DNA of 64,000 nt from Numida meleagris (GCF_002078875.1 NC_034438.1:16167964-16231963), one strand, 5' to 3'; positions 1 through 13,488 are shown, numbered from the stretch's first letter. The notes: generated from the sequence alone by a model not told the origin. Program-made: numbers and translations.

Positions 1-1994
1 CACTTCTAGAATTATTTTCTGAAGGACGTTTAAAAAATTACATTTGAGCATGTTTGGAAATTTTATTCAGTCTTTCTTTTTTAGATCACTAAAGATTAAT
101 TAGTCATGAGCCAATCATTTCTTTGGCAAATAACAGCTTCATTTGCAGTGACAGCTGGATTGTTCCCAGTATAATTGTATGTGTTTGGGATTTATTTTGT
201 ATCTATGAAAGGTTACACATTTGTTCAGGTTTTTTAACAGTCTGTAAAACAGTCTGGATTCTGATCTCGACTGTCAGACAAGATTGTTGCCATTAGCTGA
301 GTTTGTGACCAAAACAATTATTTTAAAATTTTAAAAAAAGCCATTGTACAAACCTGAAGAATATGGTCCTGACTTAGAGTTATGAACCCTGCAAGAAAAA
401 GCTCTAAAAGTAAAGATAAAAAATTGTCTGTCTCAATTACTGTATGAAGTTGTAAGGAAGAGAATCCTACACCTACATGTGCGAGAAGCTTCTACATAAC
501 TAGGATCATATAATCCAGGCCGTAGGAGGAATGTCACAACAAAGTAGATAGTAGCATCTTTCATTTCTCATGCTGCTTGTACCAGAAATGACGCAGGCAA
601 TGAGCCAGACTTCCTTCTTCGACCACAGGTGTGAGATACAGGTTAATATCTGACACCCAACTTCTTGCTTATTTAACAGTTCATTAATAGGACAGCAATG
701 ATTCAGTTCATTAGTCTACACTGGGTTTTATTTTGTCCCAGACAACAGGAGTCCTCTCAATCCTGGGAATAATACTTTCCCTGAAATAAAGGGAAGGCAT
801 AGCAGTGTGTAAGGTTTTCTATCCTAACCACTTACAGTTACTAGTTTTATTTTTCCTTTATGATTAATACTTACATGGCTAGTTCAGTTTTTGTAATGAG
901 TGACTTTACTGCACTTTTAAGTTAAGTTGGCACAGCCACAAATAATGCTGGAAATATTATGTATATTTTGTATTATGGATTTTTTAGTTTTACTTTTTTA
1001 AAAAAGAGCATGTTGCAAATGAAATAATATTCAAAATGTTCGACTTCAGCACACGCTTCTATTTGTGCTTGCAGCAGAGAAGTCAGGAACACTTTCAACA
1101 ATCTCAAGCTATATCTGATCTTAGTCTTGAATCTAGCTGCTGACTTCTTGAAGTACTAGAATCAAGTCTAAACTCAGAGTTAGCTTCATACGAGACTACA
1201 TATAGATTTGGGATGGATGAGAGAGTTTATAAGCAAACAGACTTCTGAAAACTAGTGTGTAAGCTCTCTGGGAGCAGGGATCGTATCTCTGTGGTCCTAC
1301 CTGAAGGCCTAATAGCATTATTATAATAAAAACAAGAATACTACTGAACACAGACTCATTTATTTTTATACAGCACACTAACAAGAAGAAATGCTACTGA
1401 AAAAGCACTGCATAAAATGGGGTCAAAGATGTCATTATTCCAGTAGCACATAGCAAAAAACCCTAAGGTGATTACTCTGCAAGGTATAGAAAGAAGCTGC
1501 ACTTAAAATCTTTTAGGTTATAGTTACTAGTATTAGGCTACCAGTAAGCTACATTGTAGTACAACTCAGTTCACATTTGTGCAAAATATCTATACTTTGA
1601 TAGCTCTGAGTGCAGCTACCTTACCAGGGCCAGGCCTTCCTATATGCATATGATTATCTTTTATGGCATCTAAAATTACACCATATTCTCCCTCAAAGTA
1701 GCAGAAATCAAATTTTTAAAACAGAATAGCTATCAAAATATATCAGGATGCTAATTTTTGTAACATGATTCCTATGATAAGACTGTGGTTTGTTCTTGGT
1801 TTTCTGGACCAAAAAAATGACAGTCCTAAGATATTAAAAGTAACACTTCTCATTTATAGTCATCCACCTATTTTTAACTCTTTCTTCAAGTACCTCTGCA
1901 AGACAGCACTTAATGGAAAAGCCCCAAAATGAGTTTTCAGAGCTTAGGGCAGAGTTACTTTCATTGTATTCCATTAACAGTTAGTTTTAGTAGT
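1..1994. other. Non-coding flank downstream of MOCS2
   Basis: AT-rich sequence without a recognisable exon. By general vertebrate gene order the tail-to-tail neighbour of MOCS2 is ITGA2, so part of this could be ITGA2 3' UTR, but no integrin cytoplasmic-tail coding sequence was found. The only repeat-like piece is the L2/L3-type tail listed at 1255-1332. Confidence 0.5.
1255..1332 (+). repeat. Ancient L2/L3-type LINE tail (probable)
   Basis: The stretch beginning gtaagctctctgggagcagg and continuing to a TAATAAAA end resembles the consensus 3' tail of old L2/L3 (CR1-like) elements, which read roughly 'gtaagctc..gggcaggga..' and end in an A/T-rich repeat. It is diverged, so the family is uncertain. 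Confidence 0.4.
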
Positions 1995-2289
1995 ACTTGA
2001 AGGCAGCTTATAAACAGGAGGAAGACTGACTTTTTACATACATAGTGATAGGACAAAGGGAAATGGCTTTAAACTAAAAGAGGAGAGATTCAAATCAGAT
2101 GTTAGGCAGAAATTATTTTCTCAGAACGTGGTAAGGCACTGGTACAGGCTGCCCAGAGAAGTTAATGTATGCCCCATGTTGGATGGGGCCCTGGGCAACC
2201 TGATCTGGTGGGTGGGAACTCTGCCCAGGGCAGGGGGATGGAATTACATGGTGTTTAAGGACCCTTCCAACCTATGCCATTCTATGACT
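1995..2289 (+). mobile_element. CR1 LINE 3' fragment
   Basis: Classic avian CR1 3' end in plus orientation. It has the phrases caggctgcccagagaag, gatggggccctgggcaacct and gatctggtgggtgg, and ends in ccttccaacc and cattctatga. It is truncated at the 5' end as usual, and a short block is missing between gccccatg and ttggatgggg relative to typical copies. Only the tail of ORF2 and the 3' UTR are present, so it cannot move by itself. Confidence 0.93.
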
Positions 2290-3688
2290 AGATTGTGAAG
2301 GAGAAATTCCCTGAACAGCTACAGGCAAAGTGAGCTGAAAGAAAAGCCAGTTTAGTTTAAACTTGAGTAACTTAAAGGCCTCATTACTGAGTACAACAGT
2401 GGTAGTTTCATGGATTACAGAAGCGACCGCCTGTATTTTGCAGCAGATGGAGCCCAGCATAGTGCAGCTGTGCTCCCAGGCAGCTGCCCGCACACACATC
2501 TGTCCCTCTGCTGCCATCTCCTGGGTAGGTGCTTCTTCCATCTGTTGCATTTTCACATTGTGTTTTCACAGTATTCATCATTCTGAGCTTCTCTTGTGAA
2601 CAGAACAAAATGAAACCTTTTGAGGCAGGAAACTTAAACATACGCAATGCTGATGTACAGACAAAGGGTACAGTGTACTTAAATACTGCCAGTCAAATCC
2701 AAGACATTTCAGAAAGACAAATTCTCATTCTGGAGACACATTCTTCACTCCCAGCATACCCTTTGTTGTGCAGGTCACTATGCAAGTCACAGATTTACCC
2801 TTTGGTTTACAGTGTCTTGTCCCAGGAACATCCATCTCCACCCACATCTCTACAGCATACCGTGACACAGCTGGAAGAGCAGCAGTGAGGTGGGATTACC
2901 TTCACTTATAGCCAAATCAGAGAAAAAGCTGGACTCATCCCAGAAAACTAGGTCTGCATTTATACTGCTCTGTTGTCCAGCTCACTGTCATCAGAACACT
3001 AGGTAGTTTTCACCCAGCAGCCTAGTTCTGTGAAACCAGGACGTGTGCAGCTACATCTTTCCCTGACATGCAGTCAAGCAGCTGATGTTCGTCTCCAGGC
3101 CGGGAAATTTGGAAGCAATTCTGGTTTGCTCTAGACATAGCCTCAGGCAGCTATCTTAGAGAAGAGTAATTTGCCATCTTAAAATAATATCTTCCTAGCA
3201 GAGAGCGTAGCACTACAGAGGGAGTCTGAACAAAGAGCTCAGAATATGTATTTACATTTCAGTAAGAAACATTTTACCTCTATGCACATCATCCCTCCTA
3301 GAGGCTTTTCCATTTCGCTTTCAGATGCCAGCTGAAGAACCCAAAGTTACACAATACTGATGCATCATTGTTCTAGAACAAAGCAATACTTGCCTCATGC
3401 ACAGCTAGGGACACAAAATGACATTTCATTGTTTTGACCATGGCAGCATACACACATTGTAGCGCTCCGTCGTGACTCAGTACAACATCTCTTCCATTCA
3501 TTGTTCCTGGTCACTGCAGGGAAGTACACCATTATTCTTTCTCTTCTTTTCTGCACCCTACTTCCCAGCCGCATTGCTGGAGGAGAAGGTGCACTTAAGG
3601 TCACCCTGGACAAATCCTCGAAGAGACTGCAGCACCAGAGAAGTACTACAGCAACAGAGTGATTACACAGGAACTGCCCTCAATCACT
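2290..3688. other. Non-coding, nothing recognised
   Basis: Open frames of 94 and 119 codons occur on opposite strands at 2272-2888. They share no family motif, overlap the CR1 end, and lack splice context. I treat them as chance. Confidence 0.5.
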
Positions 3689-3748
3689 GGACTCAATGAT
3701 CTTGAATATCTTTTCCAACCTAGATCATCCCATGGTTCTCTGAATCTG
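3689..3748 (+). mobile_element. CR1 LINE extreme 3' fragment
   Basis: About 60 bp reading ggactcaatgatcttgaata, then ttttccaacctagatcat and ggttctctga, match the terminal part of CR1 elements (ggactcgatgatct..ttccaacc..attctatga). A diverged stub. Confidence 0.75.
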
Positions 3749-5733
3749 TAGAGCTCCAAGTACAATTTAACTCTTCTAAATATCAGTTTTCCTGCATCAA
3801 AGCACAGCTCAAGCATGTTAGCATTGTACAGGCTTTACTTCTTTCATAAACCTTACATCACAAGGCAAGCTAGCCATTTGCTCGAAATTAATCAGCTGCG
3901 TGGTAATAGCAAACAAATGAATGTGTAAAAATTAATACAAAAAACTGGAAACTGTGTATTTGATTGTTTTTATTGGTTTTCGGTGGGTTTTTTGTTTGTT
4001 TTTTGTTTTTTAGGGTTTTTTTAAGAACAAAAAGAATTACTTGTCTGAAGAAGTGATCTGTAGTCAGGATTCCATACAATTCCCAGAAAAAATGGCACTC
4101 AAATTAAAAGAGGGCTTCTCTCCAACATCCAAAGCAAAGGAAAATGCAACCTTTAACTTATTCAGCTCTGCCTAGATAATACAGCCCACATGGTTTGGAG
4201 GCTGTGTATATGCATGCATACAAAGAGCAGCTACTGTCCTTCAGAGGAAGAACTCACTTCCATACAGGGAAAGTGCAGGAGTAAGCTGTAAGGCTTTAAC
4301 CAGTTTAGCCATGCCTTTACCTGAAGTTGTGTGCTTTACTGGGGTTTATCTAACCTGGTACAGTAACCATCACTAAGCATTAAAAATGACTGACATCACT
4401 GGGGAAAAAAGATCACTGCCTATTTTTCCAGTTCGATTTTGTGTTGCTAGCAGCTGTGAAGACTTTTATTGCAGACACAATGAAATGGATTTATACAGCT
4501 GAGGTTGAAGTATTGTGTTATGAAATGATATTTAAGCTTCAGCAAATGATTTTACTTATCTTAACCTTATTCCCCTTTTCTTATACCTATCTTCTCTACA
4601 TTGATAATGATTAGATAAATCTGCCGTTGGTCATTAGTAAAAATGCCATACACGATGGCACCTTGAACTTTGAGCATCTACTATACTTTGTAGTACAGAA
4701 TAATAACATAAATAAAATTATCTTACTCAGACAAGCAGCCTATTGTCTACAGTGGAAGAACAAGAATGCTATGTCTGTCCTTGTCTCTTAAGTTGCAAAA
4801 CATTACAAGAGAAAAACTATTAAAAAATGTGAATTTAAAGGCATATATAAGCTACAAATTCCTTTCAACTTACGTATGCAATGGATTTAGCTTTTCTTTG
4901 AACAGCTAATCCATTCTGTTGACTTTGCATCCTAACCTAAGGTTAAACTACTAAAGCTAATTAAACTTATTCTTAAGGATTTTTTTTTCCATGCAGAACC
5001 ACAAAATTACACAGCCAAAAAAATTTCTTCAAAATTCATCATATCTAGACATCATTAGTAAGTACAGGTTTATGTGCTATTGCTAATGCAAGTTTTTTGC
5101 TGGCAGAGTATTAGATCTAATTTTGAATCAAGGTCAGTTCATATATCTTTAATGTAAAGGACTTGTGGTATCAGCTGCACTTTTCTGTGAGACACAGCTA
5201 TTGGAAGGCAACCACTACTAAAAAGTTAATAACACTGCGGTACAGTTTATATTTTCTTCTGTGTCTGTACAGAGAAGAAAAACCATTAATCTACTATAAG
5301 ATGCTTCCATGTTGCAAGAACGTTAGAATAGCATAAAGTGCAAACTGACTCTGCATTCATATAAAAAAAATCCTGATTTTAAGACTAAAAAAAAAATTCC
5401 AATTGTCCTGTTGTGACCTCCCATGAAAACAGCAAACAAATACCACAAATACAGAAGCATTAAGGCAGTATATATCACAGAGGACTAAATGTTTTGCAAC
5501 CATGAATTTTAGGGAAGATAGTTCTAAAAACTGATTCCATGTTAAAAACTACACAAAGATGATTTCAAAGGATACAAGAACACCTGAAAATCCTAACTAT
5601 TGCCCATTCATTTCATATAGTCCCAAATAAATTATTCAGATTGAAATACCTATTACAACTACTTAAAATCATATAGATTCTATGTAAGAACAACTCAGAG
5701 CTAAACCAGTACGCTCATTAGGAGCAGTAGCAC
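3749..5733. other. Non-coding region just downstream of MOCS2
   Basis: AT-rich with T-rich runs near 3960-4020. It could carry an extended MOCS2 3' UTR if the proximal poly(A) signal is skipped. No gene or mobile element recognised. Confidence 0.45.
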
Positions 5734-5739
5734 TTTATT
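5734..5739 (-). terminator. MOCS2: Candidate MOCS2 poly(A) signal AATAAA
   Basis: A canonical AATAAA on the minus strand starts 13 nt after the MOCS2B stop codon. If used, cleavage would fall near 5705-5725 and the 3' UTR would be only about 30-50 nt. Further AATAAA motifs on the minus strand occur downstream (for example near 4465 and 3970), so longer forms are possible. Confidence 0.45.
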
Positions 5740-5752
5740 TATAAAAGAATAG

Positions 5753-8700
5753 TTATTTTTCTGAATTTGTCCAAAAGCATTCCTTGTTTTCTTTCCAAGA
5801 ATATTCATCCTCATAAATCTCCTGTGAATATAAACAAAGAATGGGAAATATTGTGGGAGTCTGCTGCATACAGTCACAAGCCAGGCCAAACAATTCAACA
5901 GCCATCCTGCTATCATTTGTTGACCACATTAGGACTACACAGAACTTAGATGGCAAACAGAAAAGGGGGGAACATCTTTAGAAAACACTGACTTACATGT
6001 GGGCAGATACTGACCATGGAGCTGAACCCACCCATTTAGAAGGCTTTATCTATGCTGAAGTCACTTAAGGAAAGAGATCAAGAAGAAAGGATGCAGAAGC
6101 TGTACAGTACATAGCACTTGTGTCTGAAACACTACCCTTTTTGCATGATGCCATGTTAACCTACCATACCATCATTTTTAGGAATGAGTGTATTTAAATG
6201 TATAGAAAATGTCAGTGTCAAAAAAAAAAATTAAAATGACACCAATACTCAAAATACAGTATTGCATCTCCAGGATAGAGTGAACTACCCAGAAGCAGTC
6301 CTGTCCCAAGCAGCAAATTCAGCAGGGCTGTGAGCCCAATTATTCCTTCTGGAACCACAGTCTCCTGAAGGAGGTGTCAGAAAAGTGGTGATACTGAAGA
6401 TAGTATTCTACACTGAGCAGTAACTCAGAGAACTACATGCTAAGTGTGGACTGTAAGAGAAGGCAGAGATAATGTTTATTAATTGCATGCAATACTGTGG
6501 TTATGTAATGTGGCTCTTTCTAGACTTAAGCTGTTTTCTACACGCATGGCTGTGTTCCCATATGAGCTTTGGGACCACTGAATATTCCTTCATTGTGTGC
6601 TGTTGCTATGCTTATGTGTGCTGCTGCTTAATCCTTTGTGCTTATCAATGGCCACAGAGATGAGAGAAAAACAGAAATGCCGTCCAAGAGAAGGCACGTT
6701 CGAAGTTCTTCCACTAGTCTGTGCAGAACCAAACTTTGCCACTCAGAAGAGAAGAGCTCAAGACTCCCTCACTCTGACCCCAAGAAGGTGTTAAGAGGAA
6801 GAGGAGCTGGGAGGTGCAAGCAAGGGAGGGTCTTTTTGGTACCTACATGCCACATGCAGGCCTGGCTGCATTAAAGGAAACTCACTGGTGCTAGAAAAAA
6901 GCATCTCTTCAGGAGCAACTGCTGCCCATAATGCTACAGCTCTTTCCCTAAGAGCCAGCAGCAGCCTCCAGTTGAGCTAAGATTATTGCACAGGCTAGAA
7001 CCAACTTCGTCCCAAACATACCTTTTTCCATATTGGGACGAATGCTTTTAAAGTGTTGATGCAGTGTGTTACAGCTTCAAGGGATTCTGCTCTGTGTGGA
7101 GATGAGACTGCAATAATTACACTTGCCTCTGTTATTGGAACCACACTAGGGAGAGAGGAACAACAGAAGCTTTAGCTAATGCTTAACATCTAGAGCACCC
7201 AAAAGTTGTAGCCATGTCACATCAGTATTCTGGCCACATGCTCTCCTGACTCATTCACACTGAGCAAGTGTCAAGCGATGGTCCAAAAGATTATGCACAT
7301 TTAAAGAGAAAGAAAACCACAACCAAAATCAGCATCAGATGTAGGAATTCCATGCTTTAGAATAAATAAAACCACCAGTCACAGGCTTTTTTTTCCCTCC
7401 ATTCCTTCTTCTTTTTTAAAAAAAAGTTTATGGAATTAAAAGAGGAAAATTACTTCTTGCAACAAAGGAAACTCTCTGGAAGTTGGGCTTAATTATGAAG
7501 AACAACAGGTCTGGAGCAGGAAACCAACTGAAAATCTGAGAAATTCTTATGCAAACTGAGATGATATGTAAGAAAAGAAGTTATGTATCTCAAAGTATAC
7601 AGATTTTGCAACAAAACTTTAGTTTTTCCAAATGCTGATTTCAAAGTATGTTTCTTTTTCTATTTGGTGTGTCGTTTTTACCAAACTAAGCCAACAGAAG
7701 TTGCGCAGGTTTTGTCCTACTCCTCACAAGGGTAGTATTCCCAATAGCTGCCTCCTAACCCTCCCTATATAGCAAGACTCCAATGGCAAACAGCTCAGAG
7801 AAAAATCTAAGCTTAATGACTCTGAGTTGCTCTTCAGAGAGAATTCCTGTCTCTGTTGACGGTAGAAGAAATCCAAAGAAACTACCCCTCAGAGTTAATA
7901 CTAACTGTGATGGCATTCTAAGCTCTTTCTCCTGAAAAAAAAAAAAAGGAAACAAATATTTGCAACACACAGTGCAAACCCTGCTAATTTCAGCCAGAAA
8001 TCTGATGAACAGTGAAGGCTTAGGACTATATTAAACACTAGTATTACACGGTTTATACCCAATAAAAAAATGTGTATCCAACGCAAGGAAAATCAAGAGG
8101 TATTCTTACAAGCATGACTGGCAATTACCATGCCTTTCTTTCAACCTCATATCATAATGTTTTAGGTTCCGCTACTTAAATCCGACAAGAAAAAAGAAGT
8201 GACATTTTGCAGCAGTGAAAGAGAGCTTCATAAACATAACAGTCTACTCTTTCCTGCAAGGAAATATTAACCTCTTTTCTCCAATCTCAAACCTTTACAA
8301 CAGGATTGAGGTTTCTGATGGCTCAACATAGATTCCAGCAACTACTACTAAGAAAAATATTTTGAAAAACAAGACTTTATTTCTGAAACATAGTTCTTTA
8401 GTGATAGCAGGATCCAGTAGTGAGCTTTGATGCATTACAGCTTTTATAGAATTCTGCACAACCGTGAAGTATGCAAGAATCATACAAGGATTAACACACC
8501 ATTTGAAGAAGAACGTGGTCTGTCCATACATACCCAAGTCTATGATGCATTGCAATATGTTTGACTGATGGCCATTTCTGTCTAACATCTCTGCAGATTT
8601 TCTTTATTTCCATCTCTGCCATTGAAGTATATGCTTCATACTCTAAGCGAATCACTTTTTTCCCTTCAAAATTATTTCTCGTAGTACCTAAACACAAATG

Positions 8701-9582
8701 AGTTATAAAAGGAAAGCAACAATAAAAATGGAGTAAAACTCAGGACCTCCCACTGAGGCCAAGGACAGCACTGTGTAAACACAAATGACCTCCTCTAGTT
8801 ACAGCTATATAAAGAGATTCTTCAAACAAGAGAAATCTTTAATATATGAGGAAGAATTCAGCCTACAGGTTACAAAAATATACAGTCTGTAGTGCTCAAA
8901 GCTGGGACATCTTTTGTGTTACTTGATTCAAACGCTTAGTACCTAAAAGCCCAGAGGGACTCAGGTTTGAGCAAAAAAACAGTTTGAAGATCTGTACCAT
9001 ACACATTAAACAACAGGATGGAGCCAGTAACCTTAACCTGCACCAGCCCACTCGTAGAAAGAGACTTTGTCTTCAAGCAAGATCTGAGTTGCAGCAGTTT
9101 TCACACAGGTGAGGACCTGTGTTTTATTGAAGAGCCACTACTTCCCACCTTGAATAAACTGTGTCCAAGGGAACAGAAGAGCAACTTCCAAGCAGGACTG
9201 TCCTCCAGCACTGCTGTTCTGTTCAGTCCCAGGACAGCCACACCAGCAGGGAAGCTTCTCAACACTCAGTCCCAATGCAACTGTTTAAGAGTTGCCATGG
9301 TCTTGTTCTAAATAATTCAGAATGAGTTTTCTAAATGTCCTGGGTTGAGTCCAGAAATGTATTTATCTGAGAAGCATGAGTTTGGGGTGTGGGACAAGCT
9401 GCGTTCTATTTATTAAACTATTAACACATCCAGAAAACCAGCTCTGAAACATTAGACTCACCAATGAACAGAGACACTGCCCCACAGCATGGTGAAATGA
9501 CCAGTTCTGACACTTCATCTACAGACAGCTTTTCAGACTTGAGCATGACAAAATCTTTTGGCACATCTTCTCTTTCATCCAT
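5753..9582 (-). CDS. MOCS2: Molybdopterin synthase catalytic subunit MOCS2B (exons 4-7)
   Basis: This is the large MoaE-type subunit, which binds cPMP and takes sulfur from MOCS2A to form molybdopterin. Coding parts on the minus strand are exon 4 at 9462-9582, exon 5 at 8534-8687, exon 6 at 7022-7145, and exon 7 at 5753-5821 ending in TAA. All junctions are GT-AG and in frame. Gly41 is split between exons 4 and 5, and Gly92 between exons 5 and 6. The product is 155 aa. Visible motifs are [20 protein letters not shown] (19-38), [10 protein letters not shown] (42-51), [10 protein letters not shown] (83-92), SSPHR (106-110) and [14 protein letters not shown] (124-137). K125 and K132 match the two catalytic lysines known in MoaE. 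The human protein is 188 aa; the missing N-terminus is the part that overlaps MOCS2A in mammals. I chose the ATG at 9580-9582 because in-frame TAG and TGA lie just upstream and its context is strong (gccATGg). Exon 4 probably begins at 9597 (acceptor TTTTAG), or possibly at 9588. Confidence 0.93.
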
Positions 9583-12500
9583 GGCTCACTAGAAGGACTA
9601 AAACCAAACAGATCCTGTTGTTGTTTTTGGCAGTACTAGCATTTGCCAATTGCCTTTTATCCCACACTGATGCCCCAATTTGTTCAGAAAACATGTACTA
9701 TCTTCTTACTCACCCCAAGAGACCAGTCTCCATGGCAAATTCACTTCTCAGCAGACTTGCTGAGAGAATATTAAGTGCAAATACCATGGGAAGGTCTCTT
9801 TCTAATGCACATGGGCTCCTGCCTTGCAGGAAAGGCTGGTGCAGTAAGATAAAACAAGAACTAGTTCAAGGTTCAGCTCAACAGTACAACCTACTACCAT
9901 AGACTACTATTGTAGCAAATTCGTGGTAAAACTATCAGCCCATTCTTTCTGTCTTACCCTAAAATCAAACACAGATTGAACAGTTTAAACTAGAGATTTT
10001 TGCACTCTAATTCAAAGTTTAATATGCTCTCCAGGACATTTAAGTCTTCATCCTATCAGTCTGTTTCAGTGACACTGGTGTCACTTCTAACTGCTTTGTG
10101 TAGACATCAGTTACCACTCCATCTAAGGATGGGGAGGAAAATAAGCGGACTGAGCAGCAGCAATGGAATAAGCTGCACTTGAAAGCATGAATCTGTGCTA
10201 AGGACATCTGACCCTTTGACAGCCACAAAAAAAAGTGTTTTTTTAATTAGCAATCAATTCTTCTTCTGTAACATCCTTTCTGTTAAAAAGTGGCAGGACA
10301 GTTATCGTTATTATCTTACTTATGCAAGCTGGATACCTACTGACAGCCAGAAAAAAAAACTACCAATGCATAATAAGACCTAAAAACAAAAACGAAACAA
10401 TGCCTGACCTCATTGTCAATTTTCTTCCATTTACTTATGTATGCTAATTGTTTATTCATGCAACAGCTTATAGTTTCTGGTCAGCACAACAATTCTCTCC
10501 AGCAGGAAACACAAGTTATGCTCTCTCCAAAGAGTACCAGATGCAGATGGAGATAATTGGACACCACATTTCTGGATCTAAACACAAAAACTTTATAGGA
10601 AGATTGTACAGAATCCATCAGATACTTCAACATAGGATGGTCCTCCATAGGTCATGAAGCAAGAAGTGATACCTACCTTACAGAACTTCCACAGATTCAG
10701 CCTCCACTAATTGGTGGGATGATGGCAACTTCGTCTCCTGTCTCCAGGACCAGAAGCTGATCTCCAAGAAGCACGTACTCCTGCCGAACAGCAAAAACCA
10801 CTTGATCCCGGATGACAGCAAGCCTGAAGGGGATTGGCAGGAACACAAATAGGTTTCTAAATAGAGTGTTTACATTCAACTGTGAGATTTCGTTAGACAA
10901 GAAACTGATACACAATCTAGGGCAGCTGAGGTAAACGCTGCTGAGATTTAAGCAACTCTCTTCCGATATAGTTCTAAGAATACCATACATTATAAGCACC
11001 CACCTCCTGCTCATTGACTTTTTTGTTGGAGCTAGGGAGAAACCAATTAAAGACAAATTTCAGAAGTCAGGGTTTGTCACTGGATTTTATCAAAATCAAC
11101 TAGTGTAAGCCAGACCCACTTTAGAAGCTTCTAATTAACTAGGTAACTCAAGAACATACAAACTATCCCATTTGGGATTAAAAGGAAATGTTCCCCCAGT
11201 TCAGCGTGTCTGCTCTGCACAGCAATTTTGTCAAGAACACCATTCCTCAACACCTTTTGTTTCTTAAGATCTCATGAAGATTCAGTGGTCAGACTGTCCT
11301 GTAACCTCACAAATGTCACAAGACCAAAAAGGCTTTTGGTCTTTTGTACTTACAGATCTGAAGTCTGCTATTGATAAGGGTGACAACACTGCTAAGAAGG
11401 CAGACAAGGGTGTGTTTTTCTGCAGATTCTGTTTGTATTTGTTGGCCTTCACATCTGTGAGATATTGGTGTGAGAGTCCACAGCTCTGGAAACCATGAAA
11501 CAAGGGGTTGCTTCCACAACAAAGTGCAATCACACAGTGAGTATGAGGACAACACCACTGAGACACCAGAAAATCATGCCAACATTTTACTTTAGCAGAT
11601 GCAGCATAATAACTGTATTGTTTGAGAGTACGGAATCTGGCACGGATAGTGGAGAGCTGCATTGCCTAGAAACAGGCAGGCATGCCAAAAAGGGTACATG
11701 TAAAATTCAACTTATTTCCTACCAGCCAGCTTGACAAAAGTAGGCAAGGCACTGTCTGAGCAAAAATCAGTAGCGCTGACTTAGAGGACAGTCTGAAGGG
11801 AGGGACTGTACGAAAGTAAAGCAAGTCACTAAAGAACAGACTGCAATTACAGAACTGAAGTGCCCATTAAAAGGATGGTTTCTAATTAATGTCACTTGCA
11901 AGTTAATTCACTGGGGAAAATGGATGGAACAGAAGAGCATTGTCAAGTCTGCTCAAGCTGCAGTTTGCATATCCATTAGCAACGTGAATAGAAGTCTGTG
12001 GTCAGTGCCCCACAGTTATGTTGAGTTTTTCCAGAAAAGCTAGGAACAGAAGCATTTTCCAAGAAGGCTGCTGTGAAGTCCATGTGCACATGCAAAATAT
12101 AGGACTCCAAGTCATCTTTCACAACAGGGTGAAGTTGACAACCTGTGGCAAACCGCCAAAGGTGCTAATGCTTCTGATATCAAATAGAATAATATGTTGC
12201 AAAGTAAAATAGACCCATTCCTCACTTCTTCCTCTTTTAAAACTTGGTTGGAGCTTCTCCTTTGGAAACAGTCGCCATTACTAATTTTTTATTTTTTTTC
12301 CTCATAGCCTTTGAGCTCAAACACAGAAGCATTGAGCACAAAGGAAGACTTTAGAACCTAGAGCCAAAATTATGGAAATCCTGGTGCATTCAGCAGTAAC
12401 TCCTAACCTCTGATATGCCTTACATTTTAATTCTTTTTGGCTAAATGATGCATCTGATCTGATGATCTGCATCTGATTTATTCTCAGTAGGCCCAAGCAC

Positions 12501-13488
12501 GCTCCTCAGCCTTAACCTATGAGGGCATTCCTGCTGCCACTCCCAAAAATCACAGGACAAGACTCCCTATGAAATCCAATCAACAGTGCCTTTTTTACCC
12601 CAATCAAAAGAGACTGAAAACAGCTGAGCCTATTTTTTGTGTAACAGTTGTTTGGCAAGAAGCTAGGGCCAGGGTTTCAGCTCCCTTCTTCACCTGCCTT
12701 CCAGAGACTGCCATAAACTCCAATTACAGTTCAGCGTACAGTTAAAGATACAGTTAAAGATCAAAGACACCCGCTCACGATCAGAACTTATTTTATTGCT
12801 GTGGCTGGATCCCTTCCTGGGACACCTGGCTTTCCCTACAGACATTCCCATAGGTGATGCTTTCTGTCTTTATGTAGAGTTACTCCACAGAGGCTCTCTT
12901 GGACAAGAGGACACAAGTTTTTGACCACTCCAATACCCAACTATGGGGTACATTCACTGGATTTACCCTTTTTAGTGTAAAGCCACAGTATTTGCAGCCA
13001 GCTCGCAGACAAAATGCTCACTGGAGGTTACAACAGAAAGAGAAGTTCACTGCTGTTATGATACCAAAATGCTGGTACATGTTCTAGCTCAAGCCTATAT
13101 GATAAATTTCTATTTCTTAAAAAAAAAATAAAAAAATAAAAAAATAAAAAATCCACCACCCCACCAACATTAGGCTATATGCAGCAACTTCCCCGATACC
13201 TGGGATGAATCTTAACAATCTCTTCCCAGAGCTGCAGGGAGGTGATCCGCTGCGGCACAGAGACGCTCTCGGAGCGCAGCCCCACCAGCTCCGCGCTCCT
13301 GGCAAAGTACAGCACCGTGACCTGCGGGCGACACGGAGAACGGACATTTTTGCAGGCGAGCGTGGGCAGGCGCCTACGGCAGGCGGCTCCGCCCGACGGT
13401 TCTATCGCAGGGGCCGAAAAGGCCCCGGCTGGAGTCAAGGCGGGTGCCCGAAGCCCGCTCCCACCACGCCGCGCCCAGCACTACTCAC
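5822..13488 (-). other. MOCS2: MOCS2 introns 1-6: content
   Basis: Introns are 13322-13488, 10824-13199, 9598-10676, 8688-9461, 7146-8533 and 5822-7021. Intron 3 separates the MOCS2A exons from the MOCS2B exons. Apart from an A-rich AAAAAAT-type tract at 13119-13152 near the intron 2 donor and a 12-bp tandem duplication (acagttaaagat twice, near 12740), I see no repeat element, RNA gene or nested coding exon. The short open frames inside the introns show no recognisable family. Confidence 0.7.

Noticed and set aside
1..5000. ITGA2 last coding exon expected from vertebrate gene order
   Set aside because: No reading frame resembling the integrin transmembrane or cytoplasmic tail was found on the plus strand; at most 3' UTR could be present, which cannot be recognised by eye.
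11282..11662. 126-codon minus-strand frame inside MOCS2 intron 2
   Set aside because: It lies between the well-defined exons 2 and 3, resembles no MOCS2 sequence and overlaps a plus-strand frame; no evidence for an extra exon.
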